NCBI GenBank assembly: GCA_900696485.1
Contig: CAADGG010000009.1
Location: forward strand, 1-42,333
Direction: 5' to 3'
DNA from: an uncultured Pseudomonadota bacterium
GTDB taxonomy: Bacteria; Myxococcota_A; UBA9160; PR03
Length of the DNA stretch: 42,333 bases
In this document: piece by piece, positions 1 to 9,183 of the stretch
Layout of the letters: every line of letters begins with the position of its first letter
Position numbering within the stretch: the first letter of the stretch is position 1
Notes under the pieces: model-generated
What the model was told of the DNA's origin: nothing
The model's database searches: none
Seen by the model: the letters and a program-made list of their open reading frames with translations, nothing else
Program-made: the position numbers and the translations under genes

Positions 1-2
1 CA

Positions 3-35
3 CCCCGGAACATCCGGGGAACGCCATTCGGGCGT
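3..35. terminator. Two tandem GC-rich hairpins after the His-rich gene
   Basis: A perfect 7-bp stem (ccccgga / tccgggg, 3-nt loop) lies at 3-19. It is followed by a 5-bp stem (acgcc / ggcgt) at 21-35. They sit just downstream of the minus-strand gene that stops at 51. There is no obvious T-run, so termination is only a suggestion. Confidence 0.3.
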
Positions 36-50
36 CGAACCTGGAGCGGC

Positions 51-482
51 TCAGATCAGGAGCGGTCGTCTCGAGCGGGCGAAGGGTAGCGGCGGTGGTT
101 GCCGAACCCGCAGCCACGTGCCGCTCGAGACTGCGGCCGCGGGAGGGGTCTCGACCGGATTCTCGAGCGCGTGTGCGATGGGCTGGGGTTGCGGCTTCGC
201 ATCGAGAAGCGATGCCACGATCACAGGGGCCTCGGCATCGTCACGGCAGCAAGTCCGTGCGGCAGGAGGACCACCCGCCTCGCGCTGCCCTCCGGATCCG
301 CTCGCGTGGTCATGGCCATGGCCGTCCGCCGCGTGATCGCCGTGGTCGCGCGCGTGGTCTCCAACGTGAGCCGTGTGCTTCTGATCGTCCTTCGCGGAAC
401 CCTCGGCCGGGCACGCGGAGGCGCCGGCTGGCAGTAGCCAGCCGGTGGTGAGAACGATCAGGAGAAGAGCTCGGATCTTCAT
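51..482 (-). CDS. Small secreted His-rich protein, putative metal binder
   Basis: The 143-residue protein begins with a typical Sec signal peptide (MKIRALLLIVLTTGWLL, cleavage likely after GASA). A His/Asp-rich stretch follows at about residues 30-62 (HVGDHARDHGDHAADGHGHDH), then a Cys pair (TCC) and a Pro-rich C-terminus. I chose the ATG at 482 because it directly precedes the signal peptide; the frame stays open upstream but looks non-coding. His-rich periplasmic proteins of this type often buffer Zn, Cu or Ni, and the surrounding metal genes support that role, but no family is recognised. It diverges from the YHS-like gene at 827. Confidence 0.6.
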   Translation of the reverse strand: MKIRALLLIVLTTGWLLPAGASACPAEGSAKDDQKHTAHVGDHARDHGDHAADGHGHDHASGSGGQREAGGPPAARTCCRDDAEAPVIVASLLDAKPQPQPIAHALENPVETPPAAAVSSGTWLRVRQPPPLPFARSRRPLLI

Positions 483-826
483 GCCGTTTCCGATCGCGCC
501 CGGCAACGAGTCCGGGGTCCTTCGGGATCCCATCACACGGCCCCGCCGTTGCAACCTCCGATCGGCTTGCGCGCTCGGCGTCTTGAGACCCGCCGAGAGG
601 GAATCGCGAGTCGTCCGCTCTTGCGGGGCTTTTACGGGGTACGGGGGATCGCTGGCGAAAGTGACATAGGAGCCCCCCGAAGGAATCAGCGCCGGCGGGG
701 ACACTCGCGAGGAGACAGGAGAAAGCACTTCGGGCGGAGCCTCCCCCCGTGTGCTGACACAGGACTTGCGTGCTCCTTGTCACTGCGGGACGTGTCGGAC
801 CGTACGAGCAACGCATAGGAGGGCTC
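483..826. other. Divergent intergenic region, 344 bp
   Basis: This region separates the minus-strand His-rich gene from the plus-strand YHS-like gene, so it should carry both promoters. I could not identify a convincing promoter or operator. Long open frames cross it but have no recognisable protein character. A Shine-Dalgarno AGGAGG at about 817-822 serves the gene at 827. Confidence 0.4.
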
Positions 827-1180
827 ATGTCCCGTCGAATCGCCTCTCTTCTCGCCGTAGTGATTCTGCATGCCCTGTTCGCTCCGCTCGTCCTCGCGGC
901 CGAGACCGTGCGGGTTCCGGCCGAGCGGGTCTGCATGGTCCAGGATCGACTCTTCCCGACACCGCAGATCCCCGTCGAACTCGAGGGGAAAACCTACTAC
1001 GGATGCTGTCCGATGTGCGCGGGCCAGCTCCGTGAAGATGTCTCGCTGCGGATGGCTACGGACCCGGTCACGGGGCAGCCGGTGGACAAGTCCTCCGCGA
1101 TCACTGCGGCCAATCCGGATGGCTCGATCCTCTATTTCGAATCCGAGGAGACCTTCGGGCAGTTCGTCGGAGGCCAGTAG
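827..1180 (+). CDS. Secreted YHS/TRASH-like metal-binding protein
   Basis: The 117-residue protein has an N-terminal signal peptide (MSRRIASLLAVVILHALFAPLVLA). The mature part carries a CCPMCAGQL cluster at about residues 64-72, followed by DPVTGQPVDKSSAI and a hydrophobic strand ending LYFESEETFGQF. This order (CxxC, D-x3-G, aromatic strand) resembles the YHS/TRASH fold, which binds soft metals. Start at 827 rather than the earlier ATG at 770, because AGGAGG lies 5 nt upstream and the signal peptide begins here. The role is probably periplasmic copper or zinc handling. Family assignment is by pattern only. Confidence 0.65.
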   Translation: MSRRIASLLAVVILHALFAPLVLAAETVRVPAERVCMVQDRLFPTPQIPVELEGKTYYGCCPMCAGQLREDVSLRMATDPVTGQPVDKSSAITAANPDGSILYFESEETFGQFVGGQ

Positions 1181-1278
1181 CGGGCGACGCGGGGCCAGTC
1201 TTCGCTGCTTCTCGGGTTGACCGAGTCGTTGGCAGGTTCCGCTCTGCCGATTCCATCTCGGAAAGCGAGGGAGGCATC

Positions 1279-2004
1279 GTGTCGGTTCGATCGGGTGAGG
1301 ACGAAGCGACGCCCGCGGCGCTCGAGGGCATCGGATGGAAGGGGCTCCCGATCAGCGACGAGGAGAGAGCCGTCCGCATCGATCGGGAGATTCGCGACAG
1401 CTTCGCGCTGCTGGGCGATGTAGAACCCGCGGTTTCCTTCTTCGGCGCCGCGCGCGCGAGGGAGGGCTCGCCTTCGTATGAGACCGCGCGCCAGGTGGCG
1501 CGAGCCGTGGCACGAACCGGGTTCAACGTGTTGACGGGTGGGGGACCTGGCGTGATGGAAGCGGCGAGCCGTGGCTGCCTCGAGGGCGGCGGCAGGGCCA
1601 TCGGGCTGAACATCGTGCTGCCGTCCGAGCAGGAATCGAATCGCTTTCTGAGCCGGAGCCTCACCTTCCGCTACTTCTTCGCACGGAAGCTGATGTTCGT
1701 GAAGTACTCCTGCGCGTTCCTCATCTTTCCCGGAGGCTTCGGAACGCTGGACGAGGCCTTCGAGGCCCTCACCCTCGTCCAGACCCACAAGATCCCCCAT
1801 TTTCCAGTTCTCCTCTTCGGAAGCGATTTCTGGGAGGGCACACATCTCCAGCTCCGGACCATGGAACGACAGGGTCTCATCTCTCCCGGGGATGCCTCCC
1901 GTCTCCAGCCGGTCGACACCGTGGAGGAGGCGATCGAGATTCTCACGCGCTGCCACGAACGACTCTGTGCGAGCCTGCACAAGCCGGCTCTGGCCAACCG
2001 CTAG
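1279..2004 (+). CDS. LOG-family protein (TIGR00730-type nucleotide phosphoribohydrolase)
   Basis: A 241-residue Rossmann-like protein with both hallmark motifs of the LOG ('lysine decarboxylase-like') family: GGGPGVMEA at residues 87-95 and PGGFGTLDE at 151-159. The Arg and Glu of the second motif region form the active site in characterised members, which release ribose 5-phosphate from nucleoside monophosphates (cytokinin activation in plants). It is slightly longer than minimal LOG proteins (about 190 residues), with an N-terminal extension. The start is GTG at 1279, preceded by a GAGGGAGG ribosome site. It follows the YHS-like gene by 98 bp on the same strand. Substrate in this organism is unknown. 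Confidence 0.88.
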   Translation: MSVRSGEDEATPAALEGIGWKGLPISDEERAVRIDREIRDSFALLGDVEPAVSFFGAARAREGSPSYETARQVARAVARTGFNVLTGGGPGVMEAASRGCLEGGGRAIGLNIVLPSEQESNRFLSRSLTFRYFFARKLMFVKYSCAFLIFPGGFGTLDEAFEALTLVQTHKIPHFPVLLFGSDFWEGTHLQLRTMERQGLISPGDASRLQPVDTVEEAIEILTRCHERLCASLHKPALANR

Positions 2005-2039
2005 CGGGGGTGCACCGACGCAGGGGATGGGTAGTGACA

Positions 2040-2263
2040 TGTGACAACCCCGCGCGTCCTGGGATGCCGCGCAGCGAGCGGCATCATCGTGGAACTCACC
2101 ATCTTTGATGACGTGGTCGAAGATCGTGAGATCGGAGGTGAGGCCAGTCACTGCGAGTTCTCTGATGTAGCAATCGAGTGTTCCGCTCGTCAGGAGCGCA
2201 TAGGTGAATGTTGTCGAGCCAGAGGCTCTGGCCCAGAGCGTGAAGCTGCTGTGTGGCGTTCAG
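2040..2263 (-). pseudogene. tal: Transaldolase N-terminal remnant, frameshifted
   Basis: Directly downstream of the GH144-like stop, the minus strand encodes NATQQLHALGQSLWLDNI (about 2208-2260). After an extra base near 2200 it continues in another frame as SGTLDCYIRELAVTG, then LTIFDHVIKDGEF. These are the first roughly 60 residues of transaldolase (consensus LGQSLWLDNI...L...GTL..YI.E..VTGLTSNPTIFD). The expected ATG is CTG at 2263. Homology stops near 2040. Lacking the barrel and the catalytic Lys, it cannot be an enzyme. It was evidently the last gene of the phosphoketolase operon. Confidence 0.8.
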
Positions 2264-2279
2264 GTGATCTCTCGGTCTC

Positions 2280-3614
2280 TCACAACCACCCTCCCTCGAA
2301 CCCGGCTCTCCGAAGTCCGCTCGAGATGTACTGGCAGTTTCGCGTCAGCTCCCACAGCAAGCCGCTGCGATAATTCTCGATCATCGAAATGATCGGTCCC
2401 TGGTTGATCCCAAAATGCCACGGTGAGACCCACCAGCCATAAGGATTGCCGGCCTCGCCCGGGTGGGAGGGATTGAACGATGCTTTGAACCCGTAGGAGT
2501 TGTACTCGGTCAACTTCGCTTGATGAATACAGTGGTGGAGCGCAGACAACACGATTTCGGGCGCGAAGGGCAGCGACGCCACGACGGCCCATGGTGCAAG
2601 GGTCCCGTCGTCGGGGCCATACGGTACCCCGCGCGCCACGTAGTCGAAGAACCGGCGCTCGATGCCGTCTATCTCGATGGTGACTGGACCGGGGCCCTCG
2701 CTTGCGGTGATTCCCCAGCAACAAGGGCCATAGTCTTTGAAGCCGAGTGGGTTGTCGATCGCGTACTGTTGCTGCGCGTAGGTGGCGCGGCGGCTGTTCT
2801 CGAAGTAGTCGATGCCCTTCTCGCGCATGAAGCCGTCCTGGATGCCACGAAAGTCCACCCAGACATGGGAGAGCTGATGGGTAAATAGCGGACCAGCGTA
2901 TAGATACTCCTGTCCGTAGCAGCTCTCCCACCGGTACGTGGAGGTCCAGGCTGCGTAGCTCGCTTCGGGCAGCGGATGCGTCGGCGATCCCAGCCCCAGG
3001 ACATACAGCAGCAGGGCTTCGTCGTAGCCTTCCCACCGGTAGTCGAGGAAGCCGCTTTCAGGCCTCCAACCATGCGTCACCGTCGCCCCATGGTTTTGCG
3101 CCCACTGCCAATCGGCGCGGCGATACAGCGCATCGCTGAGGTCGCGGATTTCGCGCTCGTCGGCCGTGTCGGCATCGAAATACATCCCCGCCGTCAACGC
3201 GCCGGCCAGAAGGAAGGCGCTATCCACCGTCGACAGCTCGCACTGCCAGACGCGACGGCCAGTCTGCATGTCGAGAAAGTGATAGTAGAAGCCGTGGTAG
3301 CCGGTTGCGTCCGGTTCGGGGCCTTGCCGGCTGTTCCAGAAGAATCGCAACGTCGCGAGTGTTCGTTCCACCGCGGCGGAGCGCGAGATGAACTCGCGCT
3401 CTACGCCCACCGGATACGCCGCCAAGGCAAGGCCGGTCGCTGCGATACTCGCCGGCCAATCCTTCGCGGTCTTGTCGATCACCAGGCCGTTGGCGGGATT
3501 CGTCTCATGTAAGAAGTATCCAAAGGTGTCGCGCTGCAGTTTGTCTAGGTCGGCGTCGATCCCCGGCGTCTCGCCGCTCATGGCCGCATGCGGCTTGCTG
3601 GCCGGTTCGATCAC
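2280..3614 (-). CDS. GH144-like (glycoamylase-domain) glucan hydrolase
   Basis: The 444-residue protein matches the Pfam 'Glycoamylase' (PF10091) family. It opens with LQRDTFGYFLHETNPANGL, followed by PASIAATGLALAAYP, TLRFFWNS, GFYYHFLDMQTGRR, ELSTVDSAFLLAG and a long C-terminal part with YGWWVSPWHFGINQGP. This is the domain of GH144 endo-beta-1,2-glucanases and related proteins. No signal peptide is visible, so it appears cytoplasmic. The start is GTG at 3614, overlapping the TGA of the upstream phosphatase (GTGA), which implies translational coupling. Substrate (beta-1,2-glucan or another glucan) is inferred from the family and not proven. Confidence 0.85.
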   Translation of the reverse strand: MIEPASKPHAAMSGETPGIDADLDKLQRDTFGYFLHETNPANGLVIDKTAKDWPASIAATGLALAAYPVGVEREFISRSAAVERTLATLRFFWNSRQGPEPDATGYHGFYYHFLDMQTGRRVWQCELSTVDSAFLLAGALTAGMYFDADTADEREIRDLSDALYRRADWQWAQNHGATVTHGWRPESGFLDYRWEGYDEALLLYVLGLGSPTHPLPEASYAAWTSTYRWESCYGQEYLYAGPLFTHQLSHVWVDFRGIQDGFMREKGIDYFENSRRATYAQQQYAIDNPLGFKDYGPCCWGITASEGPGPVTIEIDGIERRFFDYVARGVPYGPDDGTLAPWAVVASLPFAPEIVLSALHHCIHQAKLTEYNSYGFKASFNPSHPGEAGNPYGWWVSPWHFGINQGPIISMIENYRSGLLWELTRNCQYISSGLRRAGFEGGWL

Positions 3615-4216
3615 CGGGCACTCGTAGCGGCCGCGATGCGGCCATTCCAGGCGTGGATGACCGGCTCGGTGACGTCGTGGTCGTACCCAAGGACGCTCAG
3701 GGACGCGGTCGCGAGCAGCAAGCGGCGTCCTTCGATCGGCGCAAGCCCGATCCAGCGCACGGCGAGAATCCGCAGGACCTCACGATGACCGACGAGGAGC
3801 ACGGTGCCCCCCGCGGCGCGAATGCGGCCAAGGACACGGTCCGCGCGCGTGCCCACGGACTCGAGCGTCTCGCCGCCGGGGCAGCCGTCGCGGAAGAGGC
3901 GCCAACCGGGACGCTCGACCTCGATCTCGGCGGTTCGCCTGCCTTCGTAGGCGCCGTAGTCCCACTCCATCAGATCATCGTCGGCCTCGACACGAGCGAG
4001 CGGCATCGCCAGCTCGGCGGTGCGGCGGGCGCGCTGCAGCGGGCTCGAGAGCATGCGATCCACGCGCAGCGCAGCGAGGCTCGCTCCGAGCTCGCGCGCC
4101 TGTCGCTCACCTTGCTCGGTCAGTGGAAGGTCGGTACGGCCGGTATGCTGGGCTGTCAGCGTCCACGCGGTTCCGGCGTGGCGCACGAGGTAGACCACCG
4201 GCAGCGCCGGGTTCAT
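3611..4216 (-). CDS. Histidine phosphatase family protein (phosphoglycerate-mutase-like)
   Basis: A 201-residue single-domain histidine phosphatase. The N-terminal catalytic motif is [11 protein letters not shown] (RHA in place of the commoner RHG), followed by [27 protein letters not shown], the acidic [11 protein letters not shown] and the second catalytic His in [11 protein letters not shown]. The family removes phosphate from sugar phosphates, phosphoglycerate or other small esters. ATG at 4216 overlaps the phosphoketolase TGA (ATGA), and its own stop overlaps the next start (GTGA). That placement suggests a role in sugar-phosphate metabolism, for example dephosphorylating an intermediate. 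Exact substrate cannot be told. Confidence 0.88.
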   Translation of the reverse strand: MNPALPVVYLVRHAGTAWTLTAQHTGRTDLPLTEQGERQARELGASLAALRVDRMLSSPLQRARRTAELAMPLARVEADDDLMEWDYGAYEGRRTAEIEVERPGWRLFRDGCPGGETLESVGTRADRVLGRIRAAGGTVLLVGHREVLRILAVRWIGLAPIEGRRLLLATASLSVLGYDHDVTEPVIHAWNGRIAAATSAR

Positions 4217-6615
4217 GTCGCTCCGCCGTCTGCGACCCCTCGTGCGCCCCAGCGCCAGTCGCGGATTTCCGGCATGTCCTGCCCGTATTTGTTGATGTAT
4301 CGCTTGTGCTCGCTCCGCTGGTCCTCGAGCTGCTGCTTCAGGGCGATGCCCCTGTCGCCGGTTTGCGGCCCGCGGTCGATGACGTCCATGACGAGATGGA
4401 AGCGGTCCATGTCGTTCAGCACCGTCATGTCGAAAGGCGTGGTGATCGTGCCCTCCTCTTTGTAGCCGCGGACGTGGATGTTTTCGTGGTTGGTGCGGCG
4501 GTAGGTGAGGCGGTGGATCAACCACGGGTAGGCGTGGAAAGCGAAGATGACCGGCCTGTCCTTGGTGAAGAGCTCGTCGAAGTCAGCGTCGGAAAGCCCG
4601 TGCGGGTGCTCGGATTGCGGCTGCAGCTTCATGAGGTCGACGACGTTGACCACGCGGACCTTCAGGTCGGGAAGGTGCTCGCGCAGGATGGAGACGGCGG
4701 CGAGCGTCTCCAGCGTGGGCACATCGCCGCAGCAGGCCATGACCACGTCGGGCAGAGCGCCCTGGTCGTTGCTGGCCCACTGCCAGATGCCGATGCCCGC
4801 GGTGCAGTGCTTGACGGCGGCGTCCATCGTCAGCCACTGCGGGGCCGGGTGCTTGCCTGCGATCACGAGGTTCACGTAGTGGCGGCTGCGCAGGCAATGG
4901 TCCATCACCGAGAGCAGACAGTTGGCGTCCGGCGGAAAGTACGCTCGCACGACCTCCGCCTTCTTGTTCACGACGAGATCGACGAAGCCGGGATCTTGGT
5001 GCGTGAAGCCGTTGTGGTCCTGGCGCCAGACGTGCGAAGCCAGGAGGTAGTTCAACGACGCGATCTTGCGCCTCCACGGCAGCTCCGCCGTGACCGTCAG
5101 CCACTTGGCGTGCTGGTTGAACATCGAATCGACGATGTGGATGAACGCCTCGTAGGAGTTGAAGACTCCGTGCCGTCCGGTGAGCAGGTAGCCCTCGAGC
5201 CAGCCCTCGCATTGGTGCTCGCTGAGCATCGAGTCGAGCACGCGTCCGGTCGGCGCGAGAAACTCGTCGTTCGGAAGAATCGCGGCGTCCCATTGCCGGT
5301 GAGTCGCCTCGAAGACGGCTCCGAGGCCGTTGGAGAGCGTCTCGTCAGGTCCGAAGATCCGGAAGTTCCGCTGCTCCCTGTTGAGCTTCGCCACATCGCG
5401 CAGGAAAGGCCCGAGCACACGCGTGTCGCCGACGCCGCGCACCCCGGGCGTGGGCACGTCGGCCGCGTACTCGCGGAAATCCGGCATCTGCAGATCCTGG
5501 AGCAGCAGGCCGCCGTTGGCGTGCGGATTGGCGCCCATGCGTCGATGCCCCTTGGGCGCGAGCTCGGCCAGCTCCGGTTTCAAACGGCCTCGCTCATCGA
5601 AGAGCTCCTCTGGCCGGTAGCTCCTCAGCCAAGCATCGAGCAGCTCGAGGTGTTCGGGATGGGCGCGTGGGTGGAGCGGCACCTGATGCGCCCGAAAGGT
5701 TCCTTCCACCTGCAAACCATCCACTACCTTGGGGCCCGTCCAGCCCTTGGGTGAGTTGAGGATGATCATCGGCCAGCGCGGACGGCTGGGGTTGCCTCGA
5801 TCCCGGGCGTCCTCTTGGATTGCCTTGATGTGCTCGACGGCGGTGTCGAGCGCCTTGGCCATCGCCTCGTGCATCAGCTCGGGCTCGGCTCCCTCGACGA
5901 AGAGGGGTGTCCAGCCATAGCCGCGGAACAGCTGCTCCAACTCCTCTTGCGTGATGCGGGCGAGGATCGTCGGGTTGGCGATCTTGTAGCCGTTGAGGTG
6001 CAGGATCGGCAGCACGGCGCCGTCGGAGGCGGGGTTGAGGAATTTGTTGGAATGCCACGCCGTGGCGAGCGGCCCCGTCTCCGCCTCGCCGTCGCCGACG
6101 ACGCAGGCGACGACGAGCTCGGGGTTGTCGAACACCGCACCGAAGGAATGGCTGAGCGAATAGCCCAGCTCGCCGCCCTCATGGATCGAGCCCGGGCACT
6201 CCGGCGATGCGTGGCTGGGAATACCTCCGGGAAACGAGAACTGAAGGAAGAGCTTCTGCAGCCCGGCCTCATCCTGGCTGATGTCGGGATAGATCTCGCT
6301 GTACGTGCCCTCGAGGTACGTGTTGGCCACGACGGCCGGACCGCCGTGCCCGGGCCCGGAGACGTAGACCATGTCGAGGTCGTACTTCTTGATGACCCGA
6401 TTCAAGTGCACGTAGATGAAGTTCTGCCCGGGGGTCGTGCCCCAGTGTCCGAGCAGCATGTGCTTCACGTCCGCGAGCGTCAGTGGCCTCCTGAGTAGCG
6501 GGTTGTCGAAGAGGTAGATCTGGCCGACCGCGAGATAGTTCGCCGCGCGCCAATAGGCGTCCATCCTGTGGAGCAGTTCCGGCGTGAGTGTTCTGGTCTG
6601 CATCTGGATCCCCAT
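4213..6615 (-). CDS. xfp: Xylulose-5-P/fructose-6-P phosphoketolase
   Basis: An 800-residue phosphoketolase, the normal length for the family. It shows [20 protein letters not shown] near the N-terminus, GPGHGGPA, the thiamine-diphosphate motif [28 protein letters not shown], and the C-terminal [14 protein letters not shown]. The enzyme cleaves xylulose 5-phosphate and usually fructose 6-phosphate with phosphate to acetyl phosphate plus a triose or tetrose phosphate, using ThDP and Mg. Start at ATG 6615; an in-frame ATG at 6603 ([11 protein letters not shown]) is an alternative and neither has a strong ribosome site. It is first in a coupled operon with a phosphatase, a glucanase and a transaldolase relic, consistent with a phosphoketolase shunt. 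Confidence 0.97.
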   Translation of the reverse strand: MGIQMQTRTLTPELLHRMDAYWRAANYLAVGQIYLFDNPLLRRPLTLADVKHMLLGHWGTTPGQNFIYVHLNRVIKKYDLDMVYVSGPGHGGPAVVANTYLEGTYSEIYPDISQDEAGLQKLFLQFSFPGGIPSHASPECPGSIHEGGELGYSLSHSFGAVFDNPELVVACVVGDGEAETGPLATAWHSNKFLNPASDGAVLPILHLNGYKIANPTILARITQEELEQLFRGYGWTPLFVEGAEPELMHEAMAKALDTAVEHIKAIQEDARDRGNPSRPRWPMIILNSPKGWTGPKVVDGLQVEGTFRAHQVPLHPRAHPEHLELLDAWLRSYRPEELFDERGRLKPELAELAPKGHRRMGANPHANGGLLLQDLQMPDFREYAADVPTPGVRGVGDTRVLGPFLRDVAKLNREQRNFRIFGPDETLSNGLGAVFEATHRQWDAAILPNDEFLAPTGRVLDSMLSEHQCEGWLEGYLLTGRHGVFNSYEAFIHIVDSMFNQHAKWLTVTAELPWRRKIASLNYLLASHVWRQDHNGFTHQDPGFVDLVVNKKAEVVRAYFPPDANCLLSVMDHCLRSRHYVNLVIAGKHPAPQWLTMDAAVKHCTAGIGIWQWASNDQGALPDVVMACCGDVPTLETLAAVSILREHLPDLKVRVVNVVDLMKLQPQSEHPHGLSDADFDELFTKDRPVIFAFHAYPWLIHRLTYRRTNHENIHVRGYKEEGTITTPFDMTVLNDMDRFHLVMDVIDRGPQTGDRGIALKQQLEDQRSEHKRYINKYGQDMPEIRDWRWGARGVADGGAT

Positions 6616-6674
6616 CTTCACCCGAGAAGGATCGTCGGTGGCGTTCTGTTCGGTAGCAAAGCGTGAACGCGCGA

Positions 6675-7202
6675 CTATTTCCTGAACAGCTTGGCAATCA
6701 CAACGACCAGCAGGACCACCACCAGCACGCCGATCACCGTCCAGAGCCACATCCCTCCGCCCGCCCATCCACCCATCCAGCCGTTGGTGTGGCTCATCAT
6801 GCCCTCAGCGCCAGTGTGGTCTCCCCGCGCAGGTTGGGCGTAGAGCACTCGAACCGGAGTGCAGATGGTCAGCAAGAATGCCAGTGCGACGAGACCCGAA
6901 CGGACAGCGGTCGGCCAGCCGCCATACCAGAAGACCGCCGAGGAGAGACCGAACAGCACGTAGATGTCGCCGGGGAAACGGATGGCCTCTCGCAGGCCGA
7001 CCAGTGATTGGAGCATCGGCGAGAGCGCGTGAATCGGCAGGGTCAAGACCAGCGAGATCCACAACCGCTTGCGGAAGTCCGCCGCCATTTGTGCATGATC
7101 TCCATGGTGAGCCGGATGCTTGGAGCCCGCGTCCTTGGCCACCTCGCCGGGTCCCGGCTTTTCTGCCGGTTCGTGGTTGGCGGTGTGTTCATGTTCTTTC
7201 AT
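6675..7202 (-). pseudogene. Copper P-type ATPase N-terminal stump fused to a small membrane protein
   Basis: A 175-residue open frame with a good AGGAGA ribosome site. Residues 1-97 match the start of CopB-type copper ATPases: a His-rich head (HPAHHGDHAQM), then ADFRKRLWISLVLTLPIHAL and PGDIYVLFGLSSAVF ending at YGGWP. At about 6911 this switches to TAVRSGLVALAFLLTICTPV...YAQ, which looks like the signal peptide of another protein. It ends in a Gly/Trp/Met segment and one TM helix ([12 protein letters not shown]...). All ATPase catalytic domains (actuator, DKTGT, ATP-binding) are missing. It is best read as an in-frame deletion fusion of two neighbouring metal genes. Whether it is expressed is unknown. 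Confidence 0.7.
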
Positions 7203-7219
7203 GGGCCGTCTCCTGTCGC

Positions 7220-9172
7220 TTAGCTCTCGGCAATCTCCACAAACGGCGGGATTGGGCAATCCAGCGTGTCGGCGATGGCGCGAAGCAGTTCGGCTTCGCG
7301 TTCCCGGATCAAGCCGTCCGCGCCGACAACCTGCACGCACGCTTTGAGCAAACTATTCTTGATCTGCGGAGCGGCCAACGCGAAGCGGTCGAGCGCGGTA
7401 TCCAGTTGTTCCAGCCCGGATTCTTCGCGCGGCAGGAGTTGCAGACCGTCGGATTTCGCCACCAGATGAGGCGCGCCCTTCTGGAAGGCTTTTGCGACTT
7501 CGCCGGCCTTGCTGCTGCTGGCGTTTGCCAGCGCCGAGAGCACGACACTGCACTCCCGCACGAGCGGTTTGAGCGTGTCGTATCGAATGGAGGCCGGACG
7601 GGTTTCGCCCGACTGCGACGCGAGGTGGCGGCGGACGTTTTTCTGAAGGACAAACTCAAAGATTTCAATCTGGTGGTCGCTTTCAATGAGCCATTGCAAC
7701 GCCTGGCTGAATTGCTCGAACTCGTCGGGACGAAGCTGGCGCAGCGCAGGCAAAGCGAGGCTCACGAGCGGCAACCGGGCGCGCGAGGCGATGGGCGCGA
7801 CTTCTGGCCAGAGCGCGGCGGCTTTTTCACCCATCCCCGGCGCGGCGCGCTTGGAAAGTTTCGTGAGTTGCTTCGCGCGCAAGGGTTCGTCCGGGCTGAG
7901 GAGCACCGCGTAAACGAGCGCCGTGGCGTCGAGCGGTTCGCGCGCGGCGGATTGGACCTTTTCCGAGAATGAATTCCGCAACTCCTCGGCATAGCGCAAA
8001 TGCAGCGGCGTTGGCTTGCCAACGTTCGGCAGCACGGCTCCCATCAGGACAGCGTTGGTGGCGACTCCTCCGTCGTCAGCCCGCGCGCCGGGCATCCCGG
8101 GAATCGTTGGAAACGGAGATCGCGATGACGTTGGTTTCGCCGCCTTGCGTGAGGATTCCGCTTCAACTGCGGAGACGCCGGCGGTCTTGAACTTCCCGTC
8201 CCAGCTTGGATCGATGGCACGGATGCGCCCGTCGAGTGGCGGGTGGGTGGCCAGTGCCCCAAGGAACGGTTTGCCCATGCCGTTTCCGAAGAACATGTGG
8301 CTGGCTTCCCCGGCATGAGCGGATTCGATCTTCGAACCGGCGCCGCCGATTTTTTGCAGCGCACCGGATAGCCCCGCCGGATTGCGGGTGAATTGCACCG
8401 CAGAGGCATCGGCCAGGAATTCCCGTTGCCGGCTGAGCGCGGCCTGAATGAGCCGGCCAAAGAACACGCCAATCGAACCGATGACGATGAGGGCCAGCCC
8501 CAGGAGCCTCAGCCGATTCCGGTCCCGGCCGCCGCGCGAGTAGATCAGGACCCGGCCAATCACCGCGAGGCACAGAATCCCGAAGATGACGCCCATGAGA
8601 CGCAGATTCAGCCGCATGTCGCCATTGAGGATATGGCTGAACTCGTGGCCGATGACGCCCTGCAATTCCTCGCGGTTGAGCAAGGTCATGCACCCGCGCG
8701 TGACGCCGATGGCGGCGTCCCCCGGCGCGTGGCCGGCCGCAAAGGCGTTGATGCCCTTTTCGTCGTCGAGCACATAAATCTCGGGGACGGGCACACCAGC
8801 GGCGATGGCCATTTCCTCGATCACGTTCCGCAGCTTTCGTTCATCGGGATGGGTCGTGTTGGGATTCACGAGCCGTCCGCCGAGCGACTCGGCGACGGCA
8901 CTGCCGCCCTTGGCCAAGGCGGCGGTTTTGTAGAGGCTGCCAACGATGACAACGCCGAGCGTGCCAAGCACGACGTAGAGAAAAAGCCTGGGATCCCACA
9001 GGACGAGTTCTGGCGGCGAGGCGCCAGGCGGCTGTTTGGCGTGGGTACCGTAAAAGATCAGCACACTGGCGAGATAAACCGACGCGATGATGCACAGGAC
9101 AGCGATCACGAAGTAAATCACCAGCACCTTCGTGTGCTTCCTGGCTTTATCCTGACTCGCGAAGAAATCCAT
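7220..9172 (-). CDS. M48-family membrane zinc metallopeptidase
   Basis: The 650-residue protein has two N-terminal TM segments (about residues 16-43 and 62-85) and a gluzincin domain with the zinc motif HEFSH at 176-180. Further hydrophobic segments follow, then REFLADASAV carrying the third Zn ligand Glu. This is the HtpX/Ste24-like M48 arrangement. The C-terminal half (about 330-650) is a helical extension of unknown function not found in HtpX. It sits 11 bp downstream of lemA, a pairing widely seen in bacteria and thought to concern envelope protein quality control. Start ATG 9172. Its stop lies 17 bp before the copper-ATPase stump. The unusual part is the long C-terminal extension. Confidence 0.92.
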   Translation of the reverse strand: MDFFASQDKARKHTKVLVIYFVIAVLCIIASVYLASVLIFYGTHAKQPPGASPPELVLWDPRLFLYVVLGTLGVVIVGSLYKTAALAKGGSAVAESLGGRLVNPNTTHPDERKLRNVIEEMAIAAGVPVPEIYVLDDEKGINAFAAGHAPGDAAIGVTRGCMTLLNREELQGVIGHEFSHILNGDMRLNLRLMGVIFGILCLAVIGRVLIYSRGGRDRNRLRLLGLALIVIGSIGVFFGRLIQAALSRQREFLADASAVQFTRNPAGLSGALQKIGGAGSKIESAHAGEASHMFFGNGMGKPFLGALATHPPLDGRIRAIDPSWDGKFKTAGVSAVEAESSRKAAKPTSSRSPFPTIPGMPGARADDGGVATNAVLMGAVLPNVGKPTPLHLRYAEELRNSFSEKVQSAAREPLDATALVYAVLLSPDEPLRAKQLTKLSKRAAPGMGEKAAALWPEVAPIASRARLPLVSLALPALRQLRPDEFEQFSQALQWLIESDHQIEIFEFVLQKNVRRHLASQSGETRPASIRYDTLKPLVRECSVVLSALANASSSKAGEVAKAFQKGAPHLVAKSDGLQLLPREESGLEQLDTALDRFALAAPQIKNSLLKACVQVVGADGLIREREAELLRAIADTLDCPIPPFVEIAES

Positions 9173-9183
9173 GGGCTAGGCCT

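Noticed and set aside
2095..2130. 36-bp imperfect palindrome (ctcac.atctt.ga..acgt..tc.aagat.gtgag)
   Set aside because: It falls inside the transaldolase remnant (LTIFDHVIKD codons), so coding constraint explains most of the symmetry; there are eight mismatched positions.
4123..5754. 543-codon open frame opposite the phosphoketolase
   Set aside because: High-GC shadow of xfp: Val/Asp/His/Arg-rich, no motifs, no ribosome site. Similar long antisense frames at 12109-13515, 22920-24956, 25320-26630, 27985-29760 and 36680-38827 were rejected for the same reason.
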